From positions 3,224,001-3,288,000 of the forward strand of contig OY781965.2 in NCBI GenBank assembly GCA_963677395.2: a stretch of 64,000 nucleotides of DNA, written 5' to 3'. Below, piece by piece: positions 8,303 through 16,757 of this stretch (positions are counted from its first letter, which is position 1; each line of letters begins with the position of its first letter). Under the pieces are notes generated by a model that was given only the letters and a program-made list of their open reading frames with translations, was not told the DNA's origin and searched no databases. Position numbers and translations under genes: made by a program. The DNA is from G963667975 sp963677395. Lineage in GTDB: Bacteria; Bacteroidota; Bacteroidia; Bacteroidales; G963667975.

Positions 8303-9514
8303 ATGATTCCTTTTTCACCACCACGCATGGATCAAAAGATTATTGACGAAGTAGTTGATACTCTGAAATCTGGCTGGATTACTACCGGCCCGAAAACCAA
8401 AAAGTTCGAGAAAATGCTGACAGAATATGGAGGACACAAAGCAACCTTATGTGTCAATTCAGCTTCCGCTGGTCTTGAATTAATGTTACGCTGGTTTGAG
8501 CTAGGTCCCGGTGACGAAGTGATTGTTCCGGCTTACACTTATTGCGCAACAGCCAATGTAGTAATGCATTGCGGAGCCCGCCCGGTATTTGTAGATGTGG
8601 ATAATGATTTCAATATCTCAGTTGAGAAAATAAAAGCAGCTATCACTCCAAATACCAAGGTGATTATGCCGGTTGACATTGCCGGATTTCCATGTAATTA
8701 CGATAAAATAAATGCCTTGGCAGAAAGTGAAGAAATCCGGAAACTATTTATTCCGAAAGGAAATGCTCAACAAAAGCTTGGACGAATTTTAATTCTTTCG
8801 GATGCAGCTCATTCTATTGGTGCAGAATATAACGGGAAAAGAGTCGGAAGCCTTGCTGATATTACGGTTTATTCATTCCATGCAGTAAAAAATCTTACTA
8901 CTGCCGAAGGGGGTGCAATCTGTTTAAATTTACCGGATAACTTTGATCACGAAACACTCTACAAAGAACTGAATACAAAATCGTTACACGGACAAAACAA
9001 AGATGCACTGGCAAAATTTCAGATTGGCAACTGGCGTTACGACATTGTGGAAGCTGGCTACAAATGCAACATGACCGACATCCAGGCAGCAATGGGAATT
9101 GTAGAATTAGAGCGTTATAACGAAGATATGCTTGAACGTCGCAAAGAAATTTTCGACCTCTACACAAAACTTCTTTCCGTTAATTACTGGGCTGAATGTC
9201 CACAGTATGAAACTGCAGAAAAAAAATCTTCCTATCACGTATATATGCTTCGTATTAAAAATATCAGCGAAGCTCAACGCGACGAAATTATTCAGAAAAT
9301 CTTTGCACGCGAAGTAGCTGTAAACGTTCATTTTGTTCCAGTTCCGATGATGAGTTTTTATAAAGCAGAAGGTTATTCCATTGATAATTATCCGGTTACA
9401 TACAATAATTACAGTCGCGAAATCACACTTCCGGTTTATTACGACCTAAGCAATGAACAAGTTCATACAGTTGTCAATGCTGTAAAAGAAGCTGTAAAAG
9501 AAGTAATTGGATAG
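8303..9514 (+). CDS. DegT/DnrJ/EryC1/StrS-family sugar aminotransferase
   Basis: 403 aa, normal for the family. These PLP enzymes add an amino group to a keto-sugar nucleotide for surface-glycan building blocks. The N-terminal block IPFSPPRMD, the substrate-loop SGWITTGPKTKKFE, VNSASAGLELML and DEVIVPAYTYCATANV are diagnostic. DAAHSIGAEY holds the PLP-binding Asp, and the Schiff-base lysine is in YSFHAVKNLTTAEGG near residue 198. The stop codon abuts the start of the sugar transferase gene, so the pair is translationally coupled and probably supplies and attaches one amino sugar (a PglE/PglC-like pair). The exact sugar cannot be told from sequence. Confidence 0.9.
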   Translation: MIPFSPPRMDQKIIDEVVDTLKSGWITTGPKTKKFEKMLTEYGGHKATLCVNSASAGLELMLRWFELGPGDEVIVPAYTYCATANVVMHCGARPVFVDVDNDFNISVEKIKAAITPNTKVIMPVDIAGFPCNYDKINALAESEEIRKLFIPKGNAQQKLGRILILSDAAHSIGAEYNGKRVGSLADITVYSFHAVKNLTTAEGGAICLNLPDNFDHETLYKELNTKSLHGQNKDALAKFQIGNWRYDIVEAGYKCNMTDIQAAMGIVELERYNEDMLERRKEIFDLYTKLLSVNYWAECPQYETAEKKSSYHVYMLRIKNISEAQRDEIIQKIFAREVAVNVHFVPVPMMSFYKAEGYSIDNYPVTYNNYSREITLPVYYDLSNEQVHTVVNAVKEAVKEVIG

Positions 9515-10102
9515 ATGAAACGCTGCTTTGACCTCTTTTTTTCAATTCTGGGAATTATTATCCTTTCTCCTTTGCTGTTACTGATTTCTTTATGGATCGT
9601 ACTCGACAGCAAAGGGGGAATTTTTTATCAGCAAATTCGGGTTGGAAAAAACAATCATGATTTTCACTTACTAAAATTCAGATCGATGCGTGTGAATGCA
9701 GATAAAGATGGCTTGTTAACTGTAGGAGGCCGCGACAGCAGAATTACCCATTCCGGTTACTTTTTACGAAAATACAAGCTTGACGAACTGCCACAACTCT
9801 TCAATATTATAAAAGGTGAGATGAGCATCGTGGGTCCACGTCCGGAAGTTCGGAAATATGTCGCATTATACAACGAAGAACAACAAAAAGTATTAAATGT
9901 AAAACCCGGGTTGACGGATTTCGCATCTCTAGAATACATTAATGAAAATGAACTACTTGCAACTTCCGACAATCCTGAACAAACTTATATCGAAAGCATT
10001 ATGCCAGCAAAACTGCTTCTGAATAAAAAATATATCGGACAAATTTCACTTCTTACGGATCTGAAAATAATATTCAGAACGCTGAGAAAAATCATGAGAT
10101 AG
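9515..10102 (+). CDS. Initiating sugar-phosphate (undecaprenyl-phosphate) transferase, PglC/WcaJ C-terminal type
   Basis: 195 aa, the short single-domain form of the bacterial sugar transferase family. One N-terminal hydrophobic re-entrant or membrane helix (FDLFFSILGIIILSPLLLLI) precedes the catalytic core. Family motifs are FYQQIRVGKN, LLKFRSMRVNAD, LRKYKLDELPQL with the catalytic Asp-Glu, and MSIVGPRPE. It moves a sugar-1-phosphate from a nucleotide sugar to the lipid carrier in the inner membrane, starting a glycan. It begins immediately after the stop of the aminotransferase gene with no gap. No further glycosyltransferase is next to it, so the rest of the pathway is elsewhere. Confidence 0.9.
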   Translation: MKRCFDLFFSILGIIILSPLLLLISLWIVLDSKGGIFYQQIRVGKNNHDFHLLKFRSMRVNADKDGLLTVGGRDSRITHSGYFLRKYKLDELPQLFNIIKGEMSIVGPRPEVRKYVALYNEEQQKVLNVKPGLTDFASLEYINENELLATSDNPEQTYIESIMPAKLLLNKKYIGQISLLTDLKIIFRTLRKIMR

Positions 10103-10109
10103 AATTCCG

Positions 10110-10775
10110 TTAAAACACAAACTTCTGTAAATCTGAAATTTCCGGATTTTCAATAGAACATACCGCAGCATAATAATTGCAATCAATATTAAGCTGTTGA
10201 AAATAAGTCTCTTTGTTGTAATCCATACATTCAAAATGGAGAAAATCTTTTTCGGGAATTACCGAAAAAAGATTAAGAGAATTCGCAATACCCCAGCCCA
10301 TCGCTTTTACAAAACTTTCTTTCAGTGTCCACATTCTGAAAAACAGATCTTGTTGATCTTCTTCACTTTGTGAAATCAAAAAATCATATTCTTTGATATG
10401 AAAATACCGTTTGGCAACACTAAGATTTGCATCGCGTTTTTTCTCCACATCAATTCCTACAAGATTAGGAGAAATTGCAGCCAAAATATATTCTCCGGAA
10501 TGAGAAATATTAAAATGCCATCCAAAATGTTCCAGTAGAGAAGGTTTCCCGTTTTCTGAGTGAACAAAAGAAATTTCAGAAGGTTTACAATCAAGTTTTT
10601 CAGAAAGCTTCAATCTTACAATGCATTCTCCCAAAATAGATCGTTGAATATCATTACTGTTTTTATACCTCTGAAGCCTGATAGTCGATGCTTCCGGAAG
10701 AAGGTCAAATAGTTTATTTTTCAGTATATCAAACTGTTCCGGCAATAGTATTTGTGTATAAAATATCTCTGTCAT
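10110..10775 (-). CDS. 4'-phosphopantetheinyl transferase (Sfp-like superfamily)
   Basis: 221 aa from the ATG at 10773-10775 (MTEIFYTQI); a frame 30 bases longer adds ten residues without family similarity. It transfers phosphopantetheine from CoA to a carrier protein. Magnesium and CoA motifs are visible: FNISHSGEYILAAIS, VGIDVEKKR (the G-[IV]-D-x-E motif) and MWTLKESFVKAMGWG (the W-x-x-K-E-A/S motif). This longer Sfp type usually acts on polyketide/nonribosomal or fatty-acid carrier proteins; no such cluster is visible nearby. It is convergent with the sugar transferase gene, 7 bases apart. Confidence 0.88.
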   Translation of the reverse strand: MTEIFYTQILLPEQFDILKNKLFDLLPEASTIRLQRYKNSNDIQRSILGECIVRLKLSEKLDCKPSEISFVHSENGKPSLLEHFGWHFNISHSGEYILAAISPNLVGIDVEKKRDANLSVAKRYFHIKEYDFLISQSEEDQQDLFFRMWTLKESFVKAMGWGIANSLNLFSVIPEKDFLHFECMDYNKETYFQQLNIDCNYYAAVCSIENPEISDLQKFVF

Positions 10776-10837
10776 GATCAAAAATTTCACTGTAAAATTA
10801 AACAATCAAAATGAATAAAAAGATAACAGCTAAACAG

Positions 10838-10868
10838 TTGCAAATTAGGGAATAATTGATTAATTTTG
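10838..10868 (+). promoter_or_regulatory. Promoter of the thrS-infC-rpmI-rplT-rplS operon
   Basis: A TTG at 10838-10840 is followed by 20 bases and then TAATTTTG at 10861-10868, which fits the Bacteroidota -33/-7 arrangement. The thrS leader would be ~45 bases. Confidence 0.7.
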
Positions 10869-10921
10869 CAGCCCTGTCATAAATTTTGATCGGAATTCGT
10901 AAACGACTAGATATCAGACCT

Positions 10922-12859
10922 ATGATAAATATCACTTTACCCGATAACTCGGTACGACAATATCCTGATGGATCAACTGCTTTAGATATAGCACGTTCTA
11001 TCAGCGAAGGTCTTGCACGTAATGTGCTTGCAGCGAAAGTTGACGATGAAATCTGGGATGCAACACGCCCGATTCACAAAGATTCTCATCTACGCTTATT
11101 TACGTGGAATGATACAGAAGGAAAAGCAGCCATGTGGCACTCTTCAGCCCACTTGATGGCCGAAGCAATTGAACTGCTTTACCCGGGAGTTAAATTTGGA
11201 ATCGGACCTGACATTGAAAATGGTTTTTACTATGATATCGATTTTGGGTCAATTAGCATTTCTTCTGACGACTTCAAAAAAATTGAAGACAAAATGCTTG
11301 AGCTTGCTCAACAAAAGCAAGTATTTGAACGCATCGAAGTATCTAAGGCCGAAGCACTGAATTATTTCACCCAAAAAGGAGATGAATACAAAGTAGAACT
11401 CATTACCGATCTAACAGATGGTTCTATCACCTATTATAAATCGGGGCATTTTACCGATTTATGCCGTGGACCACATATTCCTGATACATCATCAATTAAA
11501 GCCATAAAATTGCTCAACATTGCAGGAGCATACTGGCGTGGCGATGAAAAACGCAAACAACTTACCCGTATCTACGGAATTACCTTCCCAAAACAAAAAG
11601 AACTCACTGATTATCTGACTATTCTGGAAGAAGCGAAGAAACGTGACCACCGTAAACTTGGAAAAGAACTTGAATTATTCACTTTCTCTCAAAAAGTTGG
11701 TGCAGGTCTTCCTATCTGGTTACCCAAAGGAGCTGCTCTGCGCGAACGTCTGGAAAACTTCCTGAAAAAAATCCAGAAACAACACGGATATGAACAGGTT
11801 ATGTGCCCACATATCGGAAATGTTGAATTATATAAAACATCAGGTCACTATCAAAAATATGGACAGGATTCTTTCCGTCCTATCACTACACCCGTTGAGG
11901 GCGAAGAGTTTTTCCTCAAACCAATGAATTGCCCACATCATTGTGAAATCTACAATGCAAAACCACGTTCATATAAAGACCTCCCATTGCGTCTTGCTGA
12001 ATTTGGTACCGTTTATCGTTACGAACAAAGCGGTGAATTACATGGTTTGACAAGGGTTAGAGGATTTACTCAGGATGATGCCCACATTTTCTGTCGCCCA
12101 GACCAACTATTGGAAGAATTCCAAAAAGTAATTGATATCGTGTTGTATATATTTAAAACACTTGATTTTAAAGAATTTACCGCACAGATTTCATTACGCG
12201 ATCCAAACAACAAAGAAAAATACATTGGATCGGATGAAAATTGGGAAAAAGCTGAAGGTGCTATTATGCAGGCAGCTAAAGAAAAAAATCTCAATACCAT
12301 TGTAGAACTTGGCGAAGCCGCATTCTACGGACCTAAACTCGACTTTATGGTACGCGATGCAATTGGTCGCAAATGGCAATTGGGAACCATTCAGGTTGAC
12401 TACAATTTACCTGAACGCTTTGAATTGGAATATACCGGAAGCGATAATCAGAAACACCGTCCGATTATGATTCACCGTGCACCGTTTGGATCTATGGAGC
12501 GTTTTATCGCGGTTTTACTGGAGCATACAGCAGGAAATTTCCCGCTCTGGCTCACTCCGGATCAATTCATAGTTCTGCCAATCAGCGAGAAGTATCAAGA
12601 ATATGCAGAAAAAGTTTTGCAGTTGCTAAAAAATTCCGATCTTCGCGGCTTCATTGACGAACGAAGTGAAAAAGCGGGAAAGAAGATCAGAGACGCTGAA
12701 ATTCAGAAAATTCCGTACATGCTTATCGTTGGTGAAAAGGAAGAACAGACACAAACTGTATCGGTTCGTAAGCATGGATCAGGTGATTTAGGCACATTTA
12801 CGATAGAACAGTTCGCGAATGTAGTTATTGAAGAAATCAAAAAACTTACCGATAATTAA
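10922..12859 (+). CDS. thrS: Threonyl-tRNA synthetase
   Basis: 645 aa. It charges tRNA-Thr in the cytosol. Domains in order: TGS (1-60), editing/second additional domain with H73-x3-H77 in MWHSSAHLMA and DLCRGPH near 180, and the class II catalytic core with the zinc-binding Cys in FLKPMNCPHHCE. Motif 2 is FGTVYRYEQSGELHGL and motif 3 is HRAPFGSMERFIAVLLEH; the C-terminal anticodon-binding domain ends at 645. A longer frame starting at 10886 is less likely because the family begins at MINITLPDNS. It is first in the conserved thrS-infC-rpmI-rplT arrangement. Confidence 0.97.
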   Translation: MINITLPDNSVRQYPDGSTALDIARSISEGLARNVLAAKVDDEIWDATRPIHKDSHLRLFTWNDTEGKAAMWHSSAHLMAEAIELLYPGVKFGIGPDIENGFYYDIDFGSISISSDDFKKIEDKMLELAQQKQVFERIEVSKAEALNYFTQKGDEYKVELITDLTDGSITYYKSGHFTDLCRGPHIPDTSSIKAIKLLNIAGAYWRGDEKRKQLTRIYGITFPKQKELTDYLTILEEAKKRDHRKLGKELELFTFSQKVGAGLPIWLPKGAALRERLENFLKKIQKQHGYEQVMCPHIGNVELYKTSGHYQKYGQDSFRPITTPVEGEEFFLKPMNCPHHCEIYNAKPRSYKDLPLRLAEFGTVYRYEQSGELHGLTRVRGFTQDDAHIFCRPDQLLEEFQKVIDIVLYIFKTLDFKEFTAQISLRDPNNKEKYIGSDENWEKAEGAIMQAAKEKNLNTIVELGEAAFYGPKLDFMVRDAIGRKWQLGTIQVDYNLPERFELEYTGSDNQKHRPIMIHRAPFGSMERFIAVLLEHTAGNFPLWLTPDQFIVLPISEKYQEYAEKVLQLLKNSDLRGFIDERSEKAGKKIRDAEIQKIPYMLIVGEKEEQTQTVSVRKHGSGDLGTFTIEQFANVVIEEIKKLTDN

Positions 12860-12881
12860 AAAATAGTTATTCACAAACAAT

Positions 12882-12897
12882 AGGAGGATAACCCATA
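12882..12897 (+). promoter_or_regulatory. Shine-Dalgarno and AUA initiation codon of infC
   Basis: AGGAGG at 12882-12887 stands seven bases before ATA at 12895-12897. The next in-frame codon upstream of the ATA is CCC, then a stop TAA at 12889-12891. No ATG, GTG or TTG occurs in frame between that stop and the conserved RVVGENIEPG segment of IF-3, where the first GTG appears. The ATA is therefore the best-supported start. Confidence 0.75.
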
Positions 12898-13452
12898 GCA
12901 ACACCAGGCTACAACAGGATAAGAGGGCCATACCAACCACGAAAAAAAGAGAACCCTCACCGTATAAATGAGCTAATCATAGCTCCGGTAGTTCGCGTGG
13001 TAGGCGAAAATATAGAACCAGGTATCTATAATATTAAAGATGCCCTCAAACTTGCAACCGATTTGGAATTGGATCTGGTAGAAATTTCACCCAGTGCCAA
13101 TCCACCCGTATGTAAAATTATTGATTACAGTAAATTTTTGTACGAACAAAAACGGAAGCAAAAAGAAATCAAAGCAAAAACAGCTAAAGTTGTTGTGAAA
13201 GAAATTCGCCTTGGTCCTAATACGGACGATCACGATTTCGACTTTAAACTGAATCACGCTCTGAAGTTCCTTAAAGAAGGAGCTAAAGTAAAAGTTGATG
13301 TATTCTTTAAAGGAAGATCAATCGTTTACAAAGACCAGGGAGAAGCCATTCTTCTGAAATTCGCGGAAGCATTACTCGAAGTTGGAAAACCCGAAATGAT
13401 GCCAAAACTCGAAGGAAAAAGAATGATTATGATTATCGCTCCCAAAAAGTAA
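12895..13452 (+). CDS. infC: Translation initiation factor IF-3, probably starting at AUA
   Basis: 185 aa if started at ATA. IF-3 binds the 30S subunit and rejects non-standard start codons. The N-domain carries HRINELIIAPVVRVVGENIEPG, and the linker and C-domain carry LVEISPSANPPVCKI, KEIRLGPNTDDHDF and VFFKGRS. A start at the GTG at 12997 would delete the conserved HRIN...APVVRV part of the N-domain, so that call would be too short by 34 residues. Rare start codons (AUU in E. coli) are a known device for autorepression by IF-3; the AUA here would serve the same role. It sits between thrS and rpmI in the usual operon. Confidence 0.9.
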   Translation: MATPGYNRIRGPYQPRKKENPHRINELIIAPVVRVVGENIEPGIYNIKDALKLATDLELDLVEISPSANPPVCKIIDYSKFLYEQKRKQKEIKAKTAKVVVKEIRLGPNTDDHDFDFKLNHALKFLKEGAKVKVDVFFKGRSIVYKDQGEAILLKFAEALLEVGKPEMMPKLEGKRMIMIIAPKK

Positions 13453-13485
13453 ATTTCGAACCCTAATCTAAAACACACGATAAGG

Positions 13486-13680
13486 ATGCCTAAAATGAAA
13501 ACGAAATCCGGTGCAAAAAAAAGATTTGAATTCACCGGTTCAGGTAAAATCAGAAGGAAGCATGCTTACAAAAGTCACATTCTGACTAAGAAATCAACCA
13601 AACGTAAACGTAACTTAACGTACAAATCGTTGGTTTCTAAAGCAGATGAGAACAATGTAAAAGCAATGCTTGTAGTTTAA
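13486..13680 (+). CDS. rpmI: 50S ribosomal protein L35
   Basis: 64 aa, typical for bL35. MPKMKTKSGAKKRF at the N-terminus, the GKIRRKHAYKSHILTKKS block and very high Lys/Arg content identify it. It lies 33 bases after infC and 74 bases before rplT, as in most bacteria. L35 is one of the last proteins to join the 50S subunit. Confidence 0.97.
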   Translation: MPKMKTKSGAKKRFEFTGSGKIRRKHAYKSHILTKKSTKRKRNLTYKSLVSKADENNVKAMLVV

Positions 13681-13704
13681 ATTTTTTATGGTTAAACCTT
13701 TGTA

Positions 13705-13736
13705 TTAAGCCCAAAGTTCCTGAAAAGGACGCTTAA
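13705..13736 (+). promoter_or_regulatory. Hairpin in the rpmI-rplT gap, possible L20 leader
   Basis: TTAAGC at 13705-13710 pairs with GCTTAA at 13731-13736, and inside it TCCT pairs with AGGA around a GAAA tetraloop, with an asymmetric internal loop. It ends 18 bases before the rplT start. L20 is known to autoregulate through RNA mimics of its rRNA site in other phyla; that role here is inference. Confidence 0.4.
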
Positions 13737-13754
13737 ACAAAAAAACAAAAATCT

Positions 13755-14102
13755 ATGCCAAGATCAGTAAACTCTGTAGCATCAAGATCTCGTCGCAAGA
13801 GGATGCTTAAATTGACGAAAGGTCAGTTTGGACGGAGAAAAAATGTGTGGACAGTAGCAAAAAACTCCTTGGAAAAGGGGCTATTGTACGCTTATCGCGA
13901 CCGTAAAGCAAAAAAACGTCACTTCCGCAATTTGTGGATCGTACGTATCAATGCAGGTGTTCGCCAGTATGGTTTGTCATACTCAGCATTTATGGGCATG
14001 CTGCATAAGAAAAACATCAGTATTAACCGAAAAGTGTTAGCCGACCTGGCTATGAACAATCCTGAAGCTTTCAAAGCTATCGTGGATGCTGTTAAAAACT
14101 AA
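13755..14102 (+). CDS. rplT: 50S ribosomal protein L20
   Basis: 115 aa. N-terminal MPRSVNSVASRSRRKRMLKLTKG extension rich in Arg/Lys, then FGRRKNVWTVAKNSLEKGL, AYRDRKAKKRHFRNLWI and INAGVRQYGLSYS, all diagnostic of bL20. It binds 23S rRNA early in 50S assembly and in some bacteria represses its own operon. The hairpin in front of it may be involved in such control. Confidence 0.97.
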   Translation: MPRSVNSVASRSRRKRMLKLTKGQFGRRKNVWTVAKNSLEKGLLYAYRDRKAKKRHFRNLWIVRINAGVRQYGLSYSAFMGMLHKKNISINRKVLADLAMNNPEAFKAIVDAVKN

Positions 14103-14146
14103 CCAGGTGTTTTGCATTTTGTCGAACCATTAAATTATTCGAAATC

Positions 14147-14500
14147 ATGAGCAAACCAGAATTAATGAAATTTGTGGATACTCTTACCGAACGTAAGGAA
14201 TTCCCTTCTTTTAAAGCCGGCGACACTATCACTGTACATTATAAAATTAAGGAAGGTAACAAAGAACGTATTCAGCAATTCCAAGGCGTTGTTCTTCAAC
14301 GTGTAGGCAGCGGAAATACCGAAACTTTTACCGTTCGTAAAATGTCAGGCAATGTTGGTGTTGAACGTATCTTCCCATTCTGCTCTCCTTTTATCGAACA
14401 AATCGATCTGAACAAACGTGGTGTCGTACGCAGAGCTCGTATCTTCTACCTCCGCGCTCTTAAAGGAAAGAAAGCACGTATCAAAGAAAAAAGAATGTAA
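14147..14500 (+). CDS. rplS: 50S ribosomal protein L19
   Basis: 117 aa. Family motifs FKAGDTITVHYKIKEGNKERIQ, FQGVVLQRVG, ERIFPFCSPFIEQID and RRARIFYLRALKGKKARIKE identify bL19, at the 30S-50S interface. It follows rplT by 44 bases and ends just before the operon terminator. Joining rplS to the thrS-rplT string is common in Bacteroidota but not universal. Confidence 0.96.
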   Translation: MSKPELMKFVDTLTERKEFPSFKAGDTITVHYKIKEGNKERIQQFQGVVLQRVGSGNTETFTVRKMSGNVGVERIFPFCSPFIEQIDLNKRGVVRRARIFYLRALKGKKARIKEKRM

Positions 14501-14522
14501 GTTTTACCTACATATCTTATCA

Positions 14523-14557
14523 AAAAAAAGCTGTCGGATCACCGGCAGCTTTTTTTA
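14523..14557 (+). terminator. Rho-independent terminator of the ribosomal operon
   Basis: AAAAAAAGCTG and CGG pair with CCG and CAGCTTTTTTT around ATCA, followed by further T. The A-rich left arm makes it potentially bidirectional. Confidence 0.88.
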
Positions 14558-14962
14558 TTGTCTAAAAATTCAAAAAGCTCCAGCCACAATATAATACCAC
14601 TTGGAAAACAGTAGAGTCAAAAACATAGGTGTTTACATTAATTTTTGTAGCTAATATCGAACTGAAACATCCGTAATTTGAGAGAAACAGTCTAATCTTT
14701 GTGCATTCGAATGGTCTTAACATTTCTACCCATCGGCATTATGTCAGAATGTATCCAGATTAATCTAGAATTCACTTTGCTATATTTTCAACTTTTCGAC
14801 TTCTGTTATTAACTTTTTTAAAATTGTTGATAAATACCTTAATCAGCTGTTAACACTCTTCCTTAATCATGCATACATTTATGCCCCTGTATTTCATAGT
14901 ACATTCACATCATGTTATTTAGAATGATTATAAATTACAAACAAAATGTTAAATCCCCACCC
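14558..14962. other. Gene-free stretch before the first hydrogenase operon
   Basis: About 400 bases, AT-rich, no open frame or structured RNA recognised. The promoter and operator of the hydrogenase operon start just after it. Confidence 0.4.
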
Positions 14963-14984
14963 TATTGTTATTTTAATAACAATA
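14963..14984. promoter_or_regulatory. Rex-like operator of hydrogenase operon 1
   Basis: A perfect 10-bp inverted repeat, TATTGTTATT and AATAACAATA, separated by TT. Its core at 14965-14982 is 18 bp and differs from the Clostridium-type Rex site TTGTTAAnnnnTTAACAA only by one symmetric A-to-T change. It overlaps the -33 region of the promoter. Rex senses NADH/NAD+ and commonly represses fermentative hydrogenases. Identity of the regulator is inference. Confidence 0.6.
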
Positions 14985-14992
14985 AATATTCA

Positions 14993-15000
14993 TACATTTG
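14993..15000 (+). promoter_or_regulatory. -7 promoter element of hydrogenase operon 1
   Basis: TACATTTG matches TAnnTTTG. A TTG at 14965-14967, inside the palindrome, is the only candidate -33 element and is spaced 25 bases away, a little long. The leader would be ~65 bases and includes AGGAGG at 15064-15069. Confidence 0.6.
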
Positions 15001-15073
15001 ATGCGTTGTATTGTTATTCAATTAACAGAGAAAATAGCAAACCTTAATAAAAACCTAATAAACAGGAGGTTAT

Positions 15074-15538
15074 ATGTCAAGCACAGATTCATTAATTAAA
15101 ACACTTGTTGAAAAACATGGGAAGGACAGAAACAGTCTAATGCCCATACTCCAAGGTATCGTTAAAGAAGAACGCTACCTTTCTGAAGAAGCAATGCTAA
15201 CCGTGGCAGAAGAACTTAATCTTTCTGCAGCCGATGTTTACGGAACTGCTTCTTTTTACACTTTCCTGGACACTACACCCCGTGGAAAGAACATTATCCG
15301 TATCTGTAAAACTATTTCCTGCCATATGCAAGGAAAAGACGAAATTATTGAAGCGATTGAAGAAGCTTTGAAGATTAAAGTTGGAGAAACAACTCACGAC
15401 AAAAAATTCACACTTCTTACTGCTAACTGCCTGGGATGGTGTCATAAAGGCCCCGTTATGCTCGTTAACGATGAAGTTTACCCTCAGGTAACTACCCAAA
15501 GTGCTCTCGAAATAATAGAGAACTACGCAAAAAAATGA
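15074..15538 (+). CDS. NuoE-like subunit HydC of hydrogenase 1 ([2Fe-2S])
   Basis: 154 aa. Thioredoxin-like [2Fe-2S] ferredoxin of the NuoE/HydC/HndA family, which passes electrons between the flavin subunit and the hydrogenase subunit. Four cluster cysteines are in place: C78 and C83 (CKTISC) and C119 and C123 (CLGWC). The N-terminal helical bundle (SLMPILQGIVKEERYLSEEA) and DVYGTASFYTFL are typical. The gene has a strong Shine-Dalgarno (AGGAGG, four bases from ATG), unusual for this phylum. It is the first of three genes, hydC-hydB-hydA, spaced 20-30 bases apart. Confidence 0.93.
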   Translation: MSSTDSLIKTLVEKHGKDRNSLMPILQGIVKEERYLSEEAMLTVAEELNLSAADVYGTASFYTFLDTTPRGKNIIRICKTISCHMQGKDEIIEAIEEALKIKVGETTHDKKFTLLTANCLGWCHKGPVMLVNDEVYPQVTTQSALEIIENYAKK

Positions 15539-15566
15539 TTTTATCAAACGGATAATCGATTAAACA

Positions 15567-16736
15567 ATGGAAAATAAAATTGTAAAAAAAGTTGACCTGA
15601 TCTTTCAGGAATGCAATGCCGAAGAGGTAATTTCTATCGTTGAAAAAACCTTACAGAAAAGTCAGGATGATGTAATTCTTGAAGTAATTGACTCCGGGCT
15701 GAAAGGTCGCGGTGGTGCAGGATTCCCAACAGGATTAAAATGGAAATTCACTAAAAATGAAGACAATCCTGTAAAATACGTGATCTGTAATGCAGATGAA
15801 GGAGAGCCTGGCACATTCAAAGATCGCGAAATCCTTGATCGCGTTGGATACAAAATCCTTGGAGGCATGACCATTTGCGGTTACGCAATTGGAGCAAAAG
15901 AAGGATACATCTATTTAAGGGGCGAATATAACTTCCTCTTAAAAAAACTTCAGGAGCAGGTAGATACCTTCAATAAACTACTCCAAAGCAAAAATGTTGA
16001 TTTTAAAGTATTTTTAAAGTCAGGAAGTGGAGCATACATCTGCGGTGAAGAAAGTGCTTTGTTTGAATCCATGGAAGGCAAACGTGGCGAACCACGTAAC
16101 AAACCTCCATATCCAACTGTTTCAGGATATAACTCGAAACCTACCGTTATTAATAACGTTGAAACGCTGGTTTATGTAACCATGATTCTGAAAATGGGTG
16201 CTGAAAACTTCAAACAATTCGGAACTCATGACTCACGTGGTTCAAAAGTGTTTTCCGTATCAGGTGACACCCCTATTGCAGGCATTTATGAACTTGAATT
16301 AGGGATGCCTCTTCAAGATTTTGTTGATGATTTTGGAGATGGTGATACCAAAGCTGTTCAGGTTGGAGGAGCTTCAGGGCATTGCGTTCCACGTAAGCAA
16401 TTTAAAGACACTATTATTGGCTTCGAAGGAATCCCTACCGGAGGTTCTATGATGGTTTTCAACAGCAGCCGTTCAATGTATAATGTTTTACACGACTACC
16501 TCGAATTCTTTACTGAAGAGTCATGCGGCCAATGTACTCCTTGTCGCGTAGGTTGCCAACAATTATTGCTGGGCATCGAAGCAGTAAAAAAGGGAGAACG
16601 CAAACCAGCTTATCTGGAAGAATTGAAAAAACTTGCCAGCACAATGAAAGTTGCTGCAAAATGTGGTTTAGGACAATCCGTTGCAAATCCGTTCAATTCT
16701 ATCGTTGACAACTTTAAAGAAGAAATTATTTACTAA
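15567..16736 (+). CDS. NuoF-like subunit HydB of hydrogenase 1, short form
   Basis: 389 aa. Flavin subunit that binds NADH and FMN: GRGGAGFPTGLKW, CNADEGEPGTFKDR, YLRGEYN and GAYICGEESALFESMEG. An SLBB domain follows, then one [4Fe-4S] site formed by C320, C323 and C326 (CGQCTPC) and the Cys of KCGLGQ. Unlike the ~600-aa HydB of operon 2, it lacks both the N-terminal [2Fe-2S] domain and the C-terminal two-[4Fe-4S] ferredoxin domain. Published comparison of HydB subunits links such a reduced form to NADH-dependent, ferredoxin-independent (non-bifurcating) hydrogenases, so that is the likely activity. No frameshift: the protein ends cleanly 21 bases before hydA. Confidence 0.92.
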   Translation: MENKIVKKVDLIFQECNAEEVISIVEKTLQKSQDDVILEVIDSGLKGRGGAGFPTGLKWKFTKNEDNPVKYVICNADEGEPGTFKDREILDRVGYKILGGMTICGYAIGAKEGYIYLRGEYNFLLKKLQEQVDTFNKLLQSKNVDFKVFLKSGSGAYICGEESALFESMEGKRGEPRNKPPYPTVSGYNSKPTVINNVETLVYVTMILKMGAENFKQFGTHDSRGSKVFSVSGDTPIAGIYELELGMPLQDFVDDFGDGDTKAVQVGGASGHCVPRKQFKDTIIGFEGIPTGGSMMVFNSSRSMYNVLHDYLEFFTEESCGQCTPCRVGCQQLLLGIEAVKKGERKPAYLEELKKLASTMKVAAKCGLGQSVANPFNSIVDNFKEEIIY

Positions 16737-16757
16737 CAAATTAAATTTCAGGTAGTC

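Noticed and set aside
12997..13452. infC starting at GTG 12997
   Set aside because: It would delete conserved N-domain residues encoded just upstream and has no Shine-Dalgarno, whereas ATA at 12895 has an ideal one.
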